A DNA stretch of 64,000 nt from Flectonema sp. DT1601 (lineage: Eukaryota > Euglenozoa > Diplonemea > Diplonemida > Diplonemidae), in the NCBI GenBank assembly GCA_964019425.1, contig OZ025818.1, positions 868,001 through 932,000 of the forward strand. The letters are read 5' to 3'. The notes beneath the pieces were generated by a model. That model made no database searches. It was not told where the DNA came from and saw nothing but the letters and a program-made list of their open reading frames with translations. Numbering within the stretch: position 1 is the stretch's first letter; every line of letters begins with the position of its first letter. Both the position numbers and the translations under genes were made by a program. Positions 1-11,139 of the stretch are shown in pieces.

Positions 1-139
1 TATGTGTAAACCAGTTCAGACGAAATGTCTTTTTTTCCTTTTTTTTTTTTTTCCCCCCTTTTCTTTTTTTTTTTCTTCCCCTAGCTGACGTCGTGCTGAC
101 TCTTGTCTTCGCAAGCTTGAAGGGAGGTATGAGTAGGGG

Positions 140-171
<32 letters not shown>

Positions 172-679
172 AATTTAAAAAAAAAAAAAAAAAAAAAGAA
201 TATACGTTCCTCGCAATTGGGATCATTATGAATTCAGAGTACATATCTCCTGTTTTTTTTTTTTAAATTAATTGTGTCACATAAAATACACACACACACG
301 AGACTTGGAGAACACCACCTGATTTCGATGTGGACTCATTCTCGTGTTTGGTAATATTTTGAGACAAGTGAATATCTTACTACTGGTCTTTTTTGTTTTT
401 GTTATTTTTTGTTTTGTTTTGGTTCTTGTGGTTCGAAGAGAATGGTCAGTCTAACTTCGAAGTCCTGTTTGCAGGTCAAATTCTGTCTGAAGAAATGGTG
501 CATGATCCATTTTTTTTATATTCTTGTTTCCCTTTTTTTTTTTTTTTTTCTTTTATCCCTGCTCTTGCTGTTAACTATCACACACAGCGCGAGCTTGTAA
601 GGCGCGACCACTGCGCTGCTGCGAGACGAGTCCAGCGTTTAGGAGAGCCCTGATGGTCTTAGTTTTACTGCTTGCTTTG

Positions 680-715
<36 letters not shown>

Positions 716-1118
716 TTCTTCAGCTGAATAATCCAGCAATTCAATGGTCCGGCGCAGTTATGACCCTTAAACTGACTGTCATCTTACCTGATCCTTTTGG
801 TTTTCATTTCTTGCTGAGTGATATGGCTATGTGCTGCCCAAATCTTTTGTGGTACATTTCTAAAGCTTTTCGGTAAGCCCACAGTACACTTATAATGCTT
901 TGGACAACTGGGGGTGAACGATCCTCGGTACTGTTCCGGGGGTTTCTATTTTCTTTCGTGGAGTGTGGGCATATGGCACATGTAGTCGTATTATAAAGAA
1001 TGATGTATATGAAAGAAAGAAGATTTTTTATTTTTTTCACCTTCCCCCCACTCCCAGATCATTTCTCTTTTATTTTCTTTAGTTGTTTACAACCTGTTAG
1101 CCTCTGGGCAAGGTGGAA

Positions 1119-1217
1119 GCTGGAAGTCGATCACTTCCAGCCAATACTATGAAACTACAATCTTCGCGATTGGGTCCTTACTGATGCGGGCTACCCAGAC
1201 CCCTCGTAGTCATCAGT
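1119..1217. repeat. Two adjacent stem-loops in intergenic DNA
   Basis: The first is a perfect 9-bp stem: GCTGGAAGT at 1119-1127 pairs with ACTTCCAGC at 1133-1141 around a 5-nt loop. The second has ACTGATG at 1180-1186 pairing with CATCAGT at 1211-1217, with an inner CTAC/GTAG pair. The block is GC-balanced, unlike the A/T runs around it. It could be a small structured RNA gene or the remnant of an inverted-repeat element. No promoter was identified. Confidence 0.4.
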
Positions 1218-3221
1218 TCTGTATTTTGATAACTAACTAACTAACTAGCAATTCAAACAGCGACGGACAATAAAAAATAAACGGCTGTGAATTGGGTTCT
1301 CTTCTGCTGCAAGCTCCTTAACAGACTTAAAGTTAGGCAAATTATTTATTGTAATGTATCAGATCAAATTGGTCCCTTTTTTTTTTTTTTTTTTTTTAAA
1401 TTATTTATTTTTAACAACATTCTTTGTTGTTAATCAAGCGATGCCTTTTTCTTTTTTTTTTTTTTCCCGACTCGCTAAACAAATTGTGCACAACTCACGT
1501 GATAACATGGTTAATACAACAACAGCAACACTACCACTGAAATATTGGTTGTTGTCGCAAGTCATCCCTAGGTAGATGGGGAAAAAAAAATAAAAAAAAA
1601 TTATTTTTTGTTTGAAGCATTTTTTCATTTGAGTTTGGCTTCTTCCACAGCTTTCTTCACTGCTCTGCGGGTTTTTTTTTTACAAAAAAACACTGATTAA
1701 TCTTAGTTTTCAGGTGTTTTTCGTTTTCTAAATTTTAGTACCCAAATAGTGCTTTTGTTCTCTCTTCTTTCAGAAATTCCTGCCATTCATCATTTTTGAT
1801 GAATATTTGTTAAACTGTTTTTGAGTAGTCAGATTTCTTTTTTTTTTTATTGGTTCGTTGTGTTGATCTCATCAGCTTGTTTGCTTCGTCTTGAAGCTTG
1901 TTTGCTTCATGCTGCAACCATTCAAAAAAAAAAAAAAAAAGAATTTTCGACTTCACTTTCGGAGGTTAGAATGAACCCTTGCTCTCTCTCTTGATGTTTT
2001 TTTTTAAAAAAAAAAAAAAAATTAAAAACAAACTTGTTTTGCTTCACATTTTTTTTTTTTTACTTAAACCTTACCTCAAAGTTTTTTTTAAGCTGATAGT
2101 TTTCTAATTGCAAAAAAAAAAAAAAATATTTAAGAATAAATTGAATCAAAAAAAAAAAAAAAAAATAATGAGTGGTCTGGCAGTAAATATCAATTTGTTG
2201 TAATATTTCATTTGATTCATGTTGCTGCTTTTTTAAAAAAAATAAAAAAGAGGGGAAAATGATCGATTTAATCGCCCTTTTTTTTCTTTTTCTTGTTGTT
2301 CAATCTGAGAAGGGAAAAAGAAAAAGAAAAAATGAATGTTATTGGGTTATTTCAGGTCAGTCTCTTTTTTTTTTTTACAAAAAAAAAATAAAAAAATTTT
2401 AAAAAAATAAAAAATGAAGACAATAATCATCAACCTGTTTATCTCATTATAATTGATCTTGCCACACGCCATTGTTTCCTTTTTTTTTTTTTTTCCTTTT
2501 TTTCTTTTGTTCTCTTATTGTTGAAAATTCTTTTTTTTTCGCGCACTCATATTCGATGCTGGAATGTGAATTTAATTTACAGTTGATGTCTCCTATTGGG
2601 ATGATAAACGGGGAGATAATCAACTGTGTAAAATTTTTAAAAAAAAAAAAAAAAAAACATCATAAGACTGACACCCTGTCTCTTGTAAACGATGATGAAA
2701 GTGATAAAATCATACACTATCGAACTCAAGATTGACTTGTCCATCCCAAAAAGACAAATTTTTGATTATTTATAAATATTATAATTCTTTTTTTTTTTTT
2801 TGTTCTTTTTTTTTCAACATGTTTTTTTTTTTTTTTTTTTATCTACTGCAATATTCCAACCAACTATCATATTTTTTTGGGTTAAAACTGGAGTGAACAA
2901 CTGGATTCATGTTGAAAAAAAAATTTAAAAAAAAAAAAAAAAAAAAACATTTTCTCAAAAAAGGGACAAGTCCTTTTTTTTTTTCTATTCTCACCACAAC
3001 GTACTCTTTTTCCGTTATATTTTCCCCTTTGTCAGCATCCCTAACTTTAAAATTGTCCTCTTATTTTTTTTTTTTTCCAAGTAAAAAAAAAAAAAAAAAA
3101 GCAATAATACGTCCTCTCCTTTTTTTTTTCCAAATATATTTTTCTTTTTTATTTTTGTTACGTGTTGAAGCCAGTTTTTCTTTTATTTTTTTTGATTTTT
3201 TTTTTTTTCTCTGAGGGAATC

Positions 3222-3254
<33 letters not shown>

Positions 3255-4801
3255 TGTTGGCAAACACGAAGTCCCTCTAACTCGCGGATACGGATTCATG
3301 GAATGAGCCTTGATTGAAAAACAAAACAAAACAAAACAAAACAAAACAAAATAAAACTAAACTAATCTATTGATACATATTTTAATTTTTCTTTATTTTT
3401 ATGTAGCTATTTGAAATTTATGAGTAAATTAGTTGTTTGCGAGACACTTTTTTTTTTAAATTTTTTTTTTCTTTATTTATATTTGATGGCTAGTCTGTGC
3501 TGTCTGTAGATTTCGCTTTCAATGCTAATTCGTTTTTTTTTTTTTTTCTCTCTCTTCATTATTACTGAGAATGTAGTCTTTTGATCATTTTTTTGTTTTT
3601 CATTTCATCTTTTTTTTTTTTCCCCCTTTCGGTTTTTTTTTTTTTTTTTTTCCCACTTGTTGCTGCAGTATAAGTGACTGCATGACGAATCCCTAGGGTA
3701 ACTCTCTGGGGATAGGGGAAAAAAACAAAAAAAAACAAAAAAAAAAGGGAATATCTTTTTTTATTTTTATTTTTATTTTCTTTTTCCAAAAGACTTGTCA
3801 TCCACTGAAACTCCATTTTTTTACAACTTCGGACGCGTGATTTTTCCCGAGGTGCTTGACTTTTTCTTCTCAGTTTTTTTATTTTTTTGTATTTTTGTAT
3901 TTTTTTTTTTTGTAGTCTTCTGAATTAGGGCTCTCTCCCAACCTTCTTATTTTAAAAAGAGTCTTTCTCATCTCACAGAAGGCTTGCTAATTTCACGGGG
4001 ATACATTTTTTTTTTTTTGTAATTAGGACTCTGAATTCTCTCCCTCTGTTTGCTGTGAGTTACCCTAGAGTACTTATGTTACAGCAATGTTGGGTTTTCA
4101 TTTTCCATTTTTTGAAAAGAAAAAAAAAATTAATTATCGGTTTTTTTTTAGAAATAAAAATTTATTGCGGCACATTCAAATTATAGACGTCCCTCAGGGG
4201 GGACGGGGAAAACATTGACAATAGAAAAACGTTATTAATCTTTTTGATTTTTTTTAGTGAATTTTATTTCTTTTAAAAAAAAACAAAACTTGTTAAGTAT
4301 TTCTAACAATGTTTTTATTATTATTAAGTTCGTTTGTATAAACTAGCGAATTCATCAAATACTAAAAGGAAAAAAAAAAGGGAAAGAGGGAAAAAAAAAT
4401 AAAATGAATGAACAGACCTGAAATGATTTTCAGGTAGGGGTCGATTTACTTGCTTAGCTGCATGGCATCGTCTAAGCATGTCGTAATTTAATTGCATTGG
4501 GGTTCATTGACTACCCTGATGTCCTTTTAATAGTTTTTTTTTACTGTCATTCTAGATATCATGTGTGCCTTGTATTATAAGGTACATAGCCTTGTGAGGC
4601 ACGATGTTCTCTCTGTGGCTTTTTTTATTTTCCATTTTTTTTTTTTTTTTTTTTTTTTGGAATTTTTTTTTTGGATCATTCACACTTGATGTTGATTTTT
4701 GTTAAATTCAATTTTTTTAGTAAAAATTGAGCGAAACTCGATTCATCTTTTTTTTTTTTTAAATTCAATTCTTTGTTAAAAGGTCAATTTAAAAAAAAAC
4801 C

Positions 4802-4900
4802 CATTCAGATTAGCCTAATTAAGTTGAACGCAGACAAAAATCCTGTCGTAAAGCTGGGAAGGTCGTGACCATAAGTATGTGAGCTTTCAATCTGAATAGT
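4802..4900 (+). repeat. Inverted-repeat/SINE-like element, copy B1
   Basis: The copy starts CATTCAGATTAGCC and ends AATCTGAATAG, so its ends are complementary. The middle contains TTGAACGCAGACA and GTCGTGACCATAA. It is followed by TTTCTTCTCCGA and then an A-rich stretch. The same order of blocks recurs at 6256-6489, 41004-41065 and, reversed, at 21416-21522. Complementary ends suggest a MITE; the downstream A tract would also fit a SINE copied from a structured RNA. Confidence 0.7.
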
Positions 4901-6255
4901 TTCTTCTCCGATTATTAATAAAAAAATAAATGAGCTTCTTTTTCGAGTCATGCTGAATACTGGAGAAAACGCATGCAAGCATACACAATAACTTCCTCAT
5001 CGGTATTTGATGTGTTAAAGGAGGAAGTAATAATGAAAAATAAGGAAAACATAGGGAAAAAAGAATAAAAAGAATTTTTAATTACTGAACAAAAAACATC
5101 CTTTCTTTTTTGAAAGGATTTAAACCAAACTAAAAAGCAGAATGTTGGCAATGTGTTTTTATACCGTGTTGCGTCTTGTTTTTTTATTTTAATTTTTATT
5201 TTTATTTTTCTGTGAGGGAAAAAAAAAAAAAAAAAAAAGTCCCCAGAGAGAGATCTCTTGTGTTTAAAAAAAAAGAACAGGAATCTGAAAATAAAATATG
5301 CCCTTACGCGGAGCTTATTCACTTTCTTTGCTTCTTCCCCTTACATTCGCATTTTCATTAGCCAAATTGACACTTATCGGGTTCCTCTTTTTTTTTTTTT
5401 TTTTTTTTAAATTCTTCTTCTTCTTTTATATTTGGCAAACTGAAAACTAAAAAGTGAAAATTCTTTTTTTTTTTTGGGAAGCAAAAAAACTAAGTTGCTG
5501 ACAAGCAGTGCATGTGTTTATGATTTAATTTTTCTTATTCTTCCGTTTTCGGTATGGCATTAAAAAAAAATTAAATTAATTAGTTTCCACACAGGTGCGC
5601 ACAGACAAGGCAACTCAGTTTTATATATTTTTGTTACTACAAATCTTGTTTCGGGGCTTTAGATGCCCGTTTTTGGAATATCTAACATCATTAATTGTTG
5701 AGTTGGAAAATTTTTTTTTTTCCATTTTCTACATTGTTTTAATTTTTAATTTCCTTCAGAGTTCCCAAAAAAGTCACTTCCATTTTTTTTTTTTTTTTTT
5801 TTTTTTACCAGCAAGACGTAAACGACGCAAGGCTCCTCTCCTGCTGTGAGCCGCCCGACGTTCACCGCATCGGTTGATTTTTTTTTTCTCTTTTATGTTG
5901 TTTTTGTTCCTTTGTGTTTATTTTATTTTATAAATAAAAATATTTCCATTTCTAACTCTTTTATTTTATTTTATTTATTTCGCAAATTCTTATCTTTTTT
6001 TATCGACTTTCCCCCACTTTTCTTGTTGTTGTGAAGCAAAAGGATTTTACGACTTCGGCATCAATATTCCTTCTTTACATACACTGTGTATCTTTTTTTT
6101 GTATGGTACAGTACAAAATATAAAAAAAATACATGAGAACTCCTTTTTTTTTTTTTTTGTTTCTCTTATTTCGTAGTTTAGTCATCGTTTTTGATGACTA
6201 TTTCTGCACAGAGGAGTTGTTACTCCGAAACGAGTGGGAAAAAAAAAAAAAAAAT

Positions 6256-6489
6256 CATTTCAGATTAGCCTTATATTTCGTTGAACGGCTGGTTACGAGT
6301 ACCGTGCTGTCCACGGTCTGCTGGGATGCTAGTTGGGACTGGCCACCCCTTCCGGCTTCAGCCGATAAGTGCAGCACGGGATTCGGGTTGACTCCTGGCA
6401 CAGTTTTTCGTTGAACGCAGACAGAATCTTGTCGCACGGGGGAAAATAAGTCATGACCGTAAGAAATAAAACGGCTTTCAGTCTGAAAA
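6256..6489 (+). repeat. Inverted-repeat/SINE-like element, copy B2, split by an insert
   Basis: The copy begins CATTTCAGATTAGCC and ends TCAGTCTGAAAAG, then TTACGTCGGTAT and an A run. It matches copy B1 at 4802-4900, except that it is interrupted at 6288-6405 by unrelated GC-richer DNA flanked by the 12-nt direct repeat TTTCGTTGAACG. Frames read across this region on both strands are not genes. Confidence 0.7.
6288..6405. mobile_element. 118-bp insert with 12-bp target duplication (SINE-like?)
   Basis: TTTCGTTGAACG occurs at 6276-6287 and again at 6406-6417, exactly where the other copies of the host element have it only once. The 118 bp between is therefore a later insertion with a 12-bp duplication. 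It is GC-richer than its surroundings and contains GGGTTGACTCC, which matches the RNA polymerase III B-box consensus at 9 of 11 positions. That raises, but does not prove, a tRNA-derived SINE. I saw no second copy in this window. Confidence 0.55.
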
Positions 6490-7089
6490 GTTACGTCGGT
6501 ATAAAAAAAAAAAAAATTAGCATTTGACCACGCTTAGGAATGCTTTAATTAAGTAGTTGTTGTTTCAACCTTTGTTGGTCTTTTTTTTTTTTTTTAATTT
6601 TCCGTGTTTTTTGCATACTTAATGTAATTTGTCTTTTCCCTCCCTGTTAGATGCTCTCGGAGATGGCAATCAAAATCGATGAGGAGGAAAAAAAAAAAAA
6701 AACTCAGGTTTCGCCTTGCATTTGTGTTAATGATAAACAGCCGACGGTTTTGAGTTTTTTTTTTTCTGTGTGATAAGATAGTTCACATGTTTTTTTTTGT
6801 TTGTTAGTTAGTTAGTTTTTTTTTTTTTTTTTAACAACGTTTTTTTTAAGCATCGGGGGGGTAAATAAAAAAAAAAAAATAAAATAAAATAAAATTACCC
6901 TTTTTTTATATACCTTCCCAGAGTTCCTGCGGGGTATCTTCCGAACAAAATGAAATATTCAAAATAACGTATCTTTGTTTTTCTTTCCTTTTCATTTCTT
7001 TTTTCCCCTCCAAAAAAAAAAAAAAAAAAAATCTTTTCAATCAGGCTAGCTATTTCCATGAATCTCGTATTTCGTTGCTTATCGTTTAG

Positions 7090-7139
7090 TTTTTTTTTTT
7101 TTAATTATTGTGAGTTTATGAATAATTATTTTACAACAG
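7090..7139 (+). promoter_or_regulatory. Probable trans-splice acceptor of the PP1 gene
   Basis: A 13-T tract at 7090-7102 is followed by TTTTACAACAG ending at 7139. The start codon at 7177 lies 37 nt downstream. It is read as a spliced-leader acceptor by position and composition only. Confidence 0.45.
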
Positions 7140-7176
7140 GGATTTTCTCAGGGAAGTCAAATTTCACATTTTGAGA

Positions 7177-8257
7177 ATGGCAACACCACGAAGGCCGTCA
7201 CTATCGCAGTCGTGTAGCTCTAAAAGTAGTCAAAGTTCGAGAGGAACGTCATATCAAAAACACAAACAAGTCACTCTGACTCCTGTTTCCGAAGCACTGG
7301 TTCGATTGCTCACAAATAGAAAGTTGAGAAGGCAAAAACAGATACAACTTCCACTTCCGATTATTTTGATTATTCAAAAACAAGTCAGACAAATATTTTT
7401 AAATCAACCAAACTTATTAATGTTGAAGCCACCTGTCAACGTTGTGGGTGATATTCACGGTCAGTTTGGCGATCTGTTAACAATTTTCACCGAAGGCGGA
7501 TTCCCACCCTCCACTAACTATCTCTTCCTGGGAGATTATGTCGATCGCGGTAAATTTTCAATTGAAACACTTTTACTGTGTTTGTGTTTGAAAATAAAAT
7601 TTCCTAATAATTTTTTTATGTTAAGAGGGAATCACGAATGCGCAACCATAAATAGGGTCTATGGATTCTATGACGATTGTAAGAGGAGGTATGATATTAA
7701 GACTTGGAAAGGGTTTACAGACATATTCAACTGCCTACCATTTGGTGCTGTGATCGACGAAAGAATATTCTGCGTTCACGCCGGACTCTCACCCTCGTTG
7801 AGATCACCAGATCAACTTAACACCGAACTCTCTCGTCCTTGTGAAGTTAAGGACAGCGGTATTTCATGTGATCTCCTCTGGGCAGATCCAGAAGACGGAA
7901 TTAAAGGATTTGGTGAGTCTGACAGGGGTGTCTCATTCACTTTCGGAGCTGATGTCATAGGAGTTTTCTTAAAAAGAAATCATCTCGATTTAATATGTCG
8001 AGCTCATCAAGTTGTTGAAGACGGTTATCAGTTCTTTGCTCAAAGACAATTAGTGACTGTATTTTCAGCTCCAAATTACTGCGGTGAGTTCGACAACGCT
8101 GGTGCATTCATGTCAGTTGATGCTGATTTAAAGTGTCTATTCAGGGTTTGTGTTATTATTCTTTTTTACCTATTAATACGTTAAAACATCTACATGTTAT
8201 TGCAGATAAAAAAAAAAAAAAAAACAGGTGATGTTACCGAAATCAAAAAAAGCATAG
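7177..8257 (+). CDS. Protein phosphatase PP1-type catalytic subunit (2 exons)
   Basis: Serine/threonine phosphatase of the PPP family, PP1 branch. Modelled exons are 7177-8145 and 8228-8257 (332 aa). All metal and catalytic motifs are visible: GDIHGQ (residues 91-96), GDYVDRG (119-125), RGNHEC (150-155), a VHAG form of the usual HGG motif, CRAH, and [14 protein letters not shown] (from 297), which is PP1-like rather than PP2A-like. The first ATG is 7177; a TTG six bases earlier is not a start. The single exon otherwise runs into VCVII-type sequence, but splicing GTTTGT (8146) to an A-tract CAG (8227) gives [13 protein letters not shown], matching PP1 where CSFQILKPA is usual. The first 30 residues are Ser-rich and the tail is short. 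The substrate is set by regulatory subunits not seen here. Confidence 0.93.
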
Positions 8258-8267
8258 TCGTTGCCGC

Positions 8268-8600
8268 CATTCACCCTCGGGGAAATTTCTTTTATATTTT
8301 AATAAAATAAACAAAAGTAACTGCACTCCAGTCCTGCAAACTGGAGTGCTTCAGTCTAAATAAATAATTGACTTCTACACCATAACTGATGTTGAGAGAA
8401 TAGAGGTAAGAGGTATATGGATTACTCTCGAAACCTAATAGTTACTTTAAAAGGCTAAGTTAAGCATCACCATAGTCACTGTATCCTTAACAGATGTTAA
8501 ACCATCGCTATGTTACGCGATACAAAACAGTTGTATTTTACAAATTCAAACATTCAACCCTCGGGGAGGGTGACTTTTTTTTTAAAATTTCTTTTATATT
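8268..8600 (+). repeat. Dispersed repeat family A, copy A1, with flanking direct repeats
   Basis: The core is 8370-8560, from GACTTCTACACCATAACTGA to ACATTCAACCC. It aligns closely with 39574-39745 and 22001-22170. The flanks are themselves similar: about 8268-8300 and 8552-8600 share CCCTCGGGG and AAATTTCTTTTATATT, the second with a short insert. The copy lies just after the PP1 stop codon. Confidence 0.75.
8323..8349 (+). other. Perfect 9-bp hairpin in the PP1 3' region
   Basis: GCACTCCAG (8323-8331) and CTGGAGTGC (8341-8349) pair perfectly around a 9-nt loop, 65 nt after the PP1 stop. It could be a 3' UTR stability or processing element, or part of the repeat arrangement that follows. Its role is not known. 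Confidence 0.5.
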
Positions 8601-9109
8601 ATTTTGTTACACTTTTTTAATATTCATTTATCCAACTGTTTTTCCCCTTTTTTTTTATTGTTTTGTCGAATCTGTTTGAACTCTGGGATCGATGAAGGCC
8701 ACGCCTAGACGACGATATTTAATTTGGAATTTGCAGAAGTACAATTCATGACTCGACGCAGACAAGAAAAAAAAGGTAAAAAAAAAAGTTTTTTATAATA
8801 TTTTTTGTTATGTTTTTGTAGTTCTCAACTTTTGACTCTCTCTCTCCTCTCTCTTTATTATCTTTTTTTTTTTTCAAGTTTTTTTTTCTTTTTTCTTAAA
8901 ATTAATTTTTATATTCCTATCCCTTCCCGCCTCCTATTATTGTTAAAAAGACACGTACCAACAAGTAAAATTTATTATTATTGTTTTTTTTTTTCTTAAA
9001 GCATATTTTTTACACCAAAACTGGTCTGGTGAGAGTAATGGAGGAGGATATGCTGACTATCGTCGTTTAACTCAACTCTCTTTAACAATAAGCATCATTA
9101 TTATCTTCG

Positions 9110-9142
<33 letters not shown>

Positions 9143-9144
9143 AG
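9110..9144 (+). promoter_or_regulatory. A-tract splice acceptor before the GT25-like gene
   Basis: A run of 30 A is followed by CTCAG ending at 9144, 38 nt before the ATG at 9183. This looks like the 3' ends of the window's cis introns rather than its T-tract acceptors, so a 5' UTR intron is possible; GTGAGA near 9029 is a candidate donor. Such an intron would remove a 10-codon upstream ORF (9038-9070). Confidence 0.35.
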
Positions 9145-9182
9145 TAAAGAAAAAAGAAAAACAATAACATAATTAAAATTTA

Positions 9183-10937
9183 ATGGAGGGCAGAGTGAAG
9201 TTTACTGTTCTGAGAAAATTGATATTAAAATTGAGGACATCATGGAGAGCACGTCTGATTTGTGTTTTGCTATTCATTCCGTTGTTAGTACCGATGATAT
9301 TACATACCGTGTTGAAGTTAATGAGATTGGATTCAATATGGATATGTGATGGCTACGCTTGTTCTCTTGACAACTACAGCGATCAACAAGTTGATGCATG
9401 TCGTGTAATTAACGTGAACGACGTAGCGTATTGTACGTTAGCTTCTGATTGCCAAGGTGGACAAATAGATCGAAACTCAGAAGGGAAACTCTCATGGAAG
9501 ACGACAACAGAATCATCGATAATAACATTCGATTTGTTTGAAACTAAATCGATATCAGCTCTTACGATGAAAGGATCAGCGGCGGTCTTTACGTCGAGAT
9601 CGAGGGAGGGACAGTGGAAGTTGTTGGGTAGGGTCTCGTCTGAGTCTGAAAAAACTTTTTTTTTCAGACCAAAATCAGGTTCTCTCCTGCAACTACGCAC
9701 CACCACCGACCAAAAAGTAGTAATATCTGACATCAGAGAAGACTGCTATGGATGCGACTGGATCCCGTTGGAAGACTACTCCAGTACCTGTTCGACAAGT
9801 GACGTGTCAGGCAACATCAACTGCAGGTACACGTTCTCCAAACCCACTGCGTTATCTGGTTTTTCAGTATCTTCAAATCCCATCCAGTTCGATTCCCGTT
9901 CATATCCCATTTCCAGTATGAAAGTCTCTATTCCTCAACACCCTGGAAATTGGAGTTTTATGCACTTAAATAATGAACTGTCAGATACTTCTATTGATCA
10001 AGTGTTGTACATGAATACGGGAGAGATGATCGTTCCTGAAATGACTAAACAATTTGATGTTGAAATCGTAGTAGCTGGCGACAAATTAAAACAACACGAT
10101 ACTCGTCTGATTGTTGACGGAATTAAACTTGGAAGGACATGCACTGACGGGATGCTGTCAGATATGGAGGGTGCGTTTACTGTTCATTTTGCGAAGGCTG
10201 AGGAGAGGGCAAAGACTCAGACTGTGATGTCGAGGAAATTAAGAATTCAGTCTGAAATCACATCCGATTGGACTCGTAGTCGGGTCTTGTCAGAGAAGGA
10301 TTTCGTTGAAAATCTTTTTAATTGGCCGGGGGCGCAAACGCTTGAGATTGGAAAACCGATACTGAAATGGGTTGGGACACCCGTCGAAGTTTGGGTTGAA
10401 CGACGCGATAACATCATGAAGACAAGAACAGATACTGTGACACCACAAGTGTTAGGAGCAGTCGCATGCAGCATGCAACATTTCAAAGCACTTCAGACAA
10501 TACTCGATAGAAATCTAACGTATGCTCTCATCACGGAAGACGATGGAGTGATTGTAAAAAACTTCATTCCGAAATTTTCAAAAATAATGTCAAAAGCACC
10601 GACAGATTTCGACATCATATTTGTTGGAGGATGTCTAGCTAAACACGCACATCCAATGGGAGGCGTCCAGGTTACGCCATCACTTTGGGCAATAAAACAA
10701 CATCGTTGTGCCAGTTCCTACGTCATTTCTCGACAAGCTGCTGAAAAGCTTTTACATTCTGAATGGCCTCGATACGATGCCTGGATGAACATTGATCCTA
10801 TGTATGAATACCACATGAACTCACTTATTAAAAATATATATTGGGCAGAACCCCCTCTGATGTTCGAAGGTACTAAGGCGTTGTTTAGTGTTGGACAACA
10901 AGCTGTTCGCTCTGTTCGGTTGGCTAAGGATTCTTAA
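9183..10937 (+). CDS. Type II membrane glycosyltransferase, GT25-like
   Basis: 584 aa. A basic N-terminus and one membrane segment (about residues 22-47) give a type II signal-anchor topology for the ER/Golgi lumen. The C-terminal third resembles glycosyltransferase family 25: GAVACSMQHFKAL, then ALITEDDG with the metal-binding EDD at 452-454, DFDIIFVGGC, and HRCASSYVISRQAAEKLL followed by a WMNIDP segment. Between anchor and catalytic domain lie about 300 residues with many Cys and two stretches of beta-rich sequence that could be discoidin-like sugar-binding modules; this is a weak guess. GT25 members usually add hexose (Glc/Gal) from UDP-sugars; the acceptor cannot be read here. No introns. 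The CCCH gene follows after 202 nt. Confidence 0.75.
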   Translation: MEGRVKFTVLRKLILKLRTSWRARLICVLLFIPLLVPMILHTVLKLMRLDSIWICDGYACSLDNYSDQQVDACRVINVNDVAYCTLASDCQGGQIDRNSEGKLSWKTTTESSIITFDLFETKSISALTMKGSAAVFTSRSREGQWKLLGRVSSESEKTFFFRPKSGSLLQLRTTTDQKVVISDIREDCYGCDWIPLEDYSSTCSTSDVSGNINCRYTFSKPTALSGFSVSSNPIQFDSRSYPISSMKVSIPQHPGNWSFMHLNNELSDTSIDQVLYMNTGEMIVPEMTKQFDVEIVVAGDKLKQHDTRLIVDGIKLGRTCTDGMLSDMEGAFTVHFAKAEERAKTQTVMSRKLRIQSEITSDWTRSRVLSEKDFVENLFNWPGAQTLEIGKPILKWVGTPVEVWVERRDNIMKTRTDTVTPQVLGAVACSMQHFKALQTILDRNLTYALITEDDGVIVKNFIPKFSKIMSKAPTDFDIIFVGGCLAKHAHPMGGVQVTPSLWAIKQHRCASSYVISRQAAEKLLHSEWPRYDAWMNIDPMYEYHMNSLIKNIYWAEPPLMFEGTKALFSVGQQAVRSVRLAKDS

Positions 10938-11100
10938 CTTTAGTTGGTTTTTTCAGTTTTGTTTTTTATTATTATACCGACTGTCTTCTAGCTTTATTGT
11001 TTGCAGTCAAGGAGACTCTCTTGACATGGTGAGGGGTATTATTTTTTTTTTTTGCTTTGGTTATTTTATAATTAATTCCTTCATAACTACAGTGATATCG

Positions 11101-11130
11101 TCTTCATTTTAATACAACAAACTCCTTTAG
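11101..11130 (+). promoter_or_regulatory. Probable trans-splice acceptor of the CCCH gene
   Basis: The site ends CTCCTTTAG at 11130, with the start codon only 9 nt later at 11140. A 12-T tract lies upstream near 11041. Such a short untranslated stretch is easiest to explain if a leader is added by trans-splicing. Confidence 0.45.
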
Positions 11131-11139
11131 TTCATAAAT

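Larger units (their letters stand above)
1..7089. other. Gene-free, homopolymer-rich region
   Basis: No open frame here looks like a real protein; the frames present are built from poly-Phe/Lys stretches encoded by long T and A runs. The region holds mono-A and mono-T tracts of 10-30 nt several times per kb, an AAAAC microsatellite near 3317-3352, a stem-loop cluster at 1119-1217 and two copies of an inverted-repeat element (4802-4900, 6256-6489). A moderately similar pair of segments (about 4030-4085 and 37208-37285) also hints at an old dispersed repeat. Confidence 0.7.

Noticed and set aside
393-653. Open frame of 86 codons near the window start
   Set aside because: Most of it is poly-Phe from T runs and its first codon is TTG, not ATG. 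No domain-like sequence.
6133-6437. Overlapping frames on both strands at 6.1-6.4 kb
   Set aside because: They fall on repeat B2 and its insert; no protein family signal.
7171-7176. Earlier start for the PP1 gene
   Set aside because: The codon at 7171 is TTG. The first ATG in frame is 7177.
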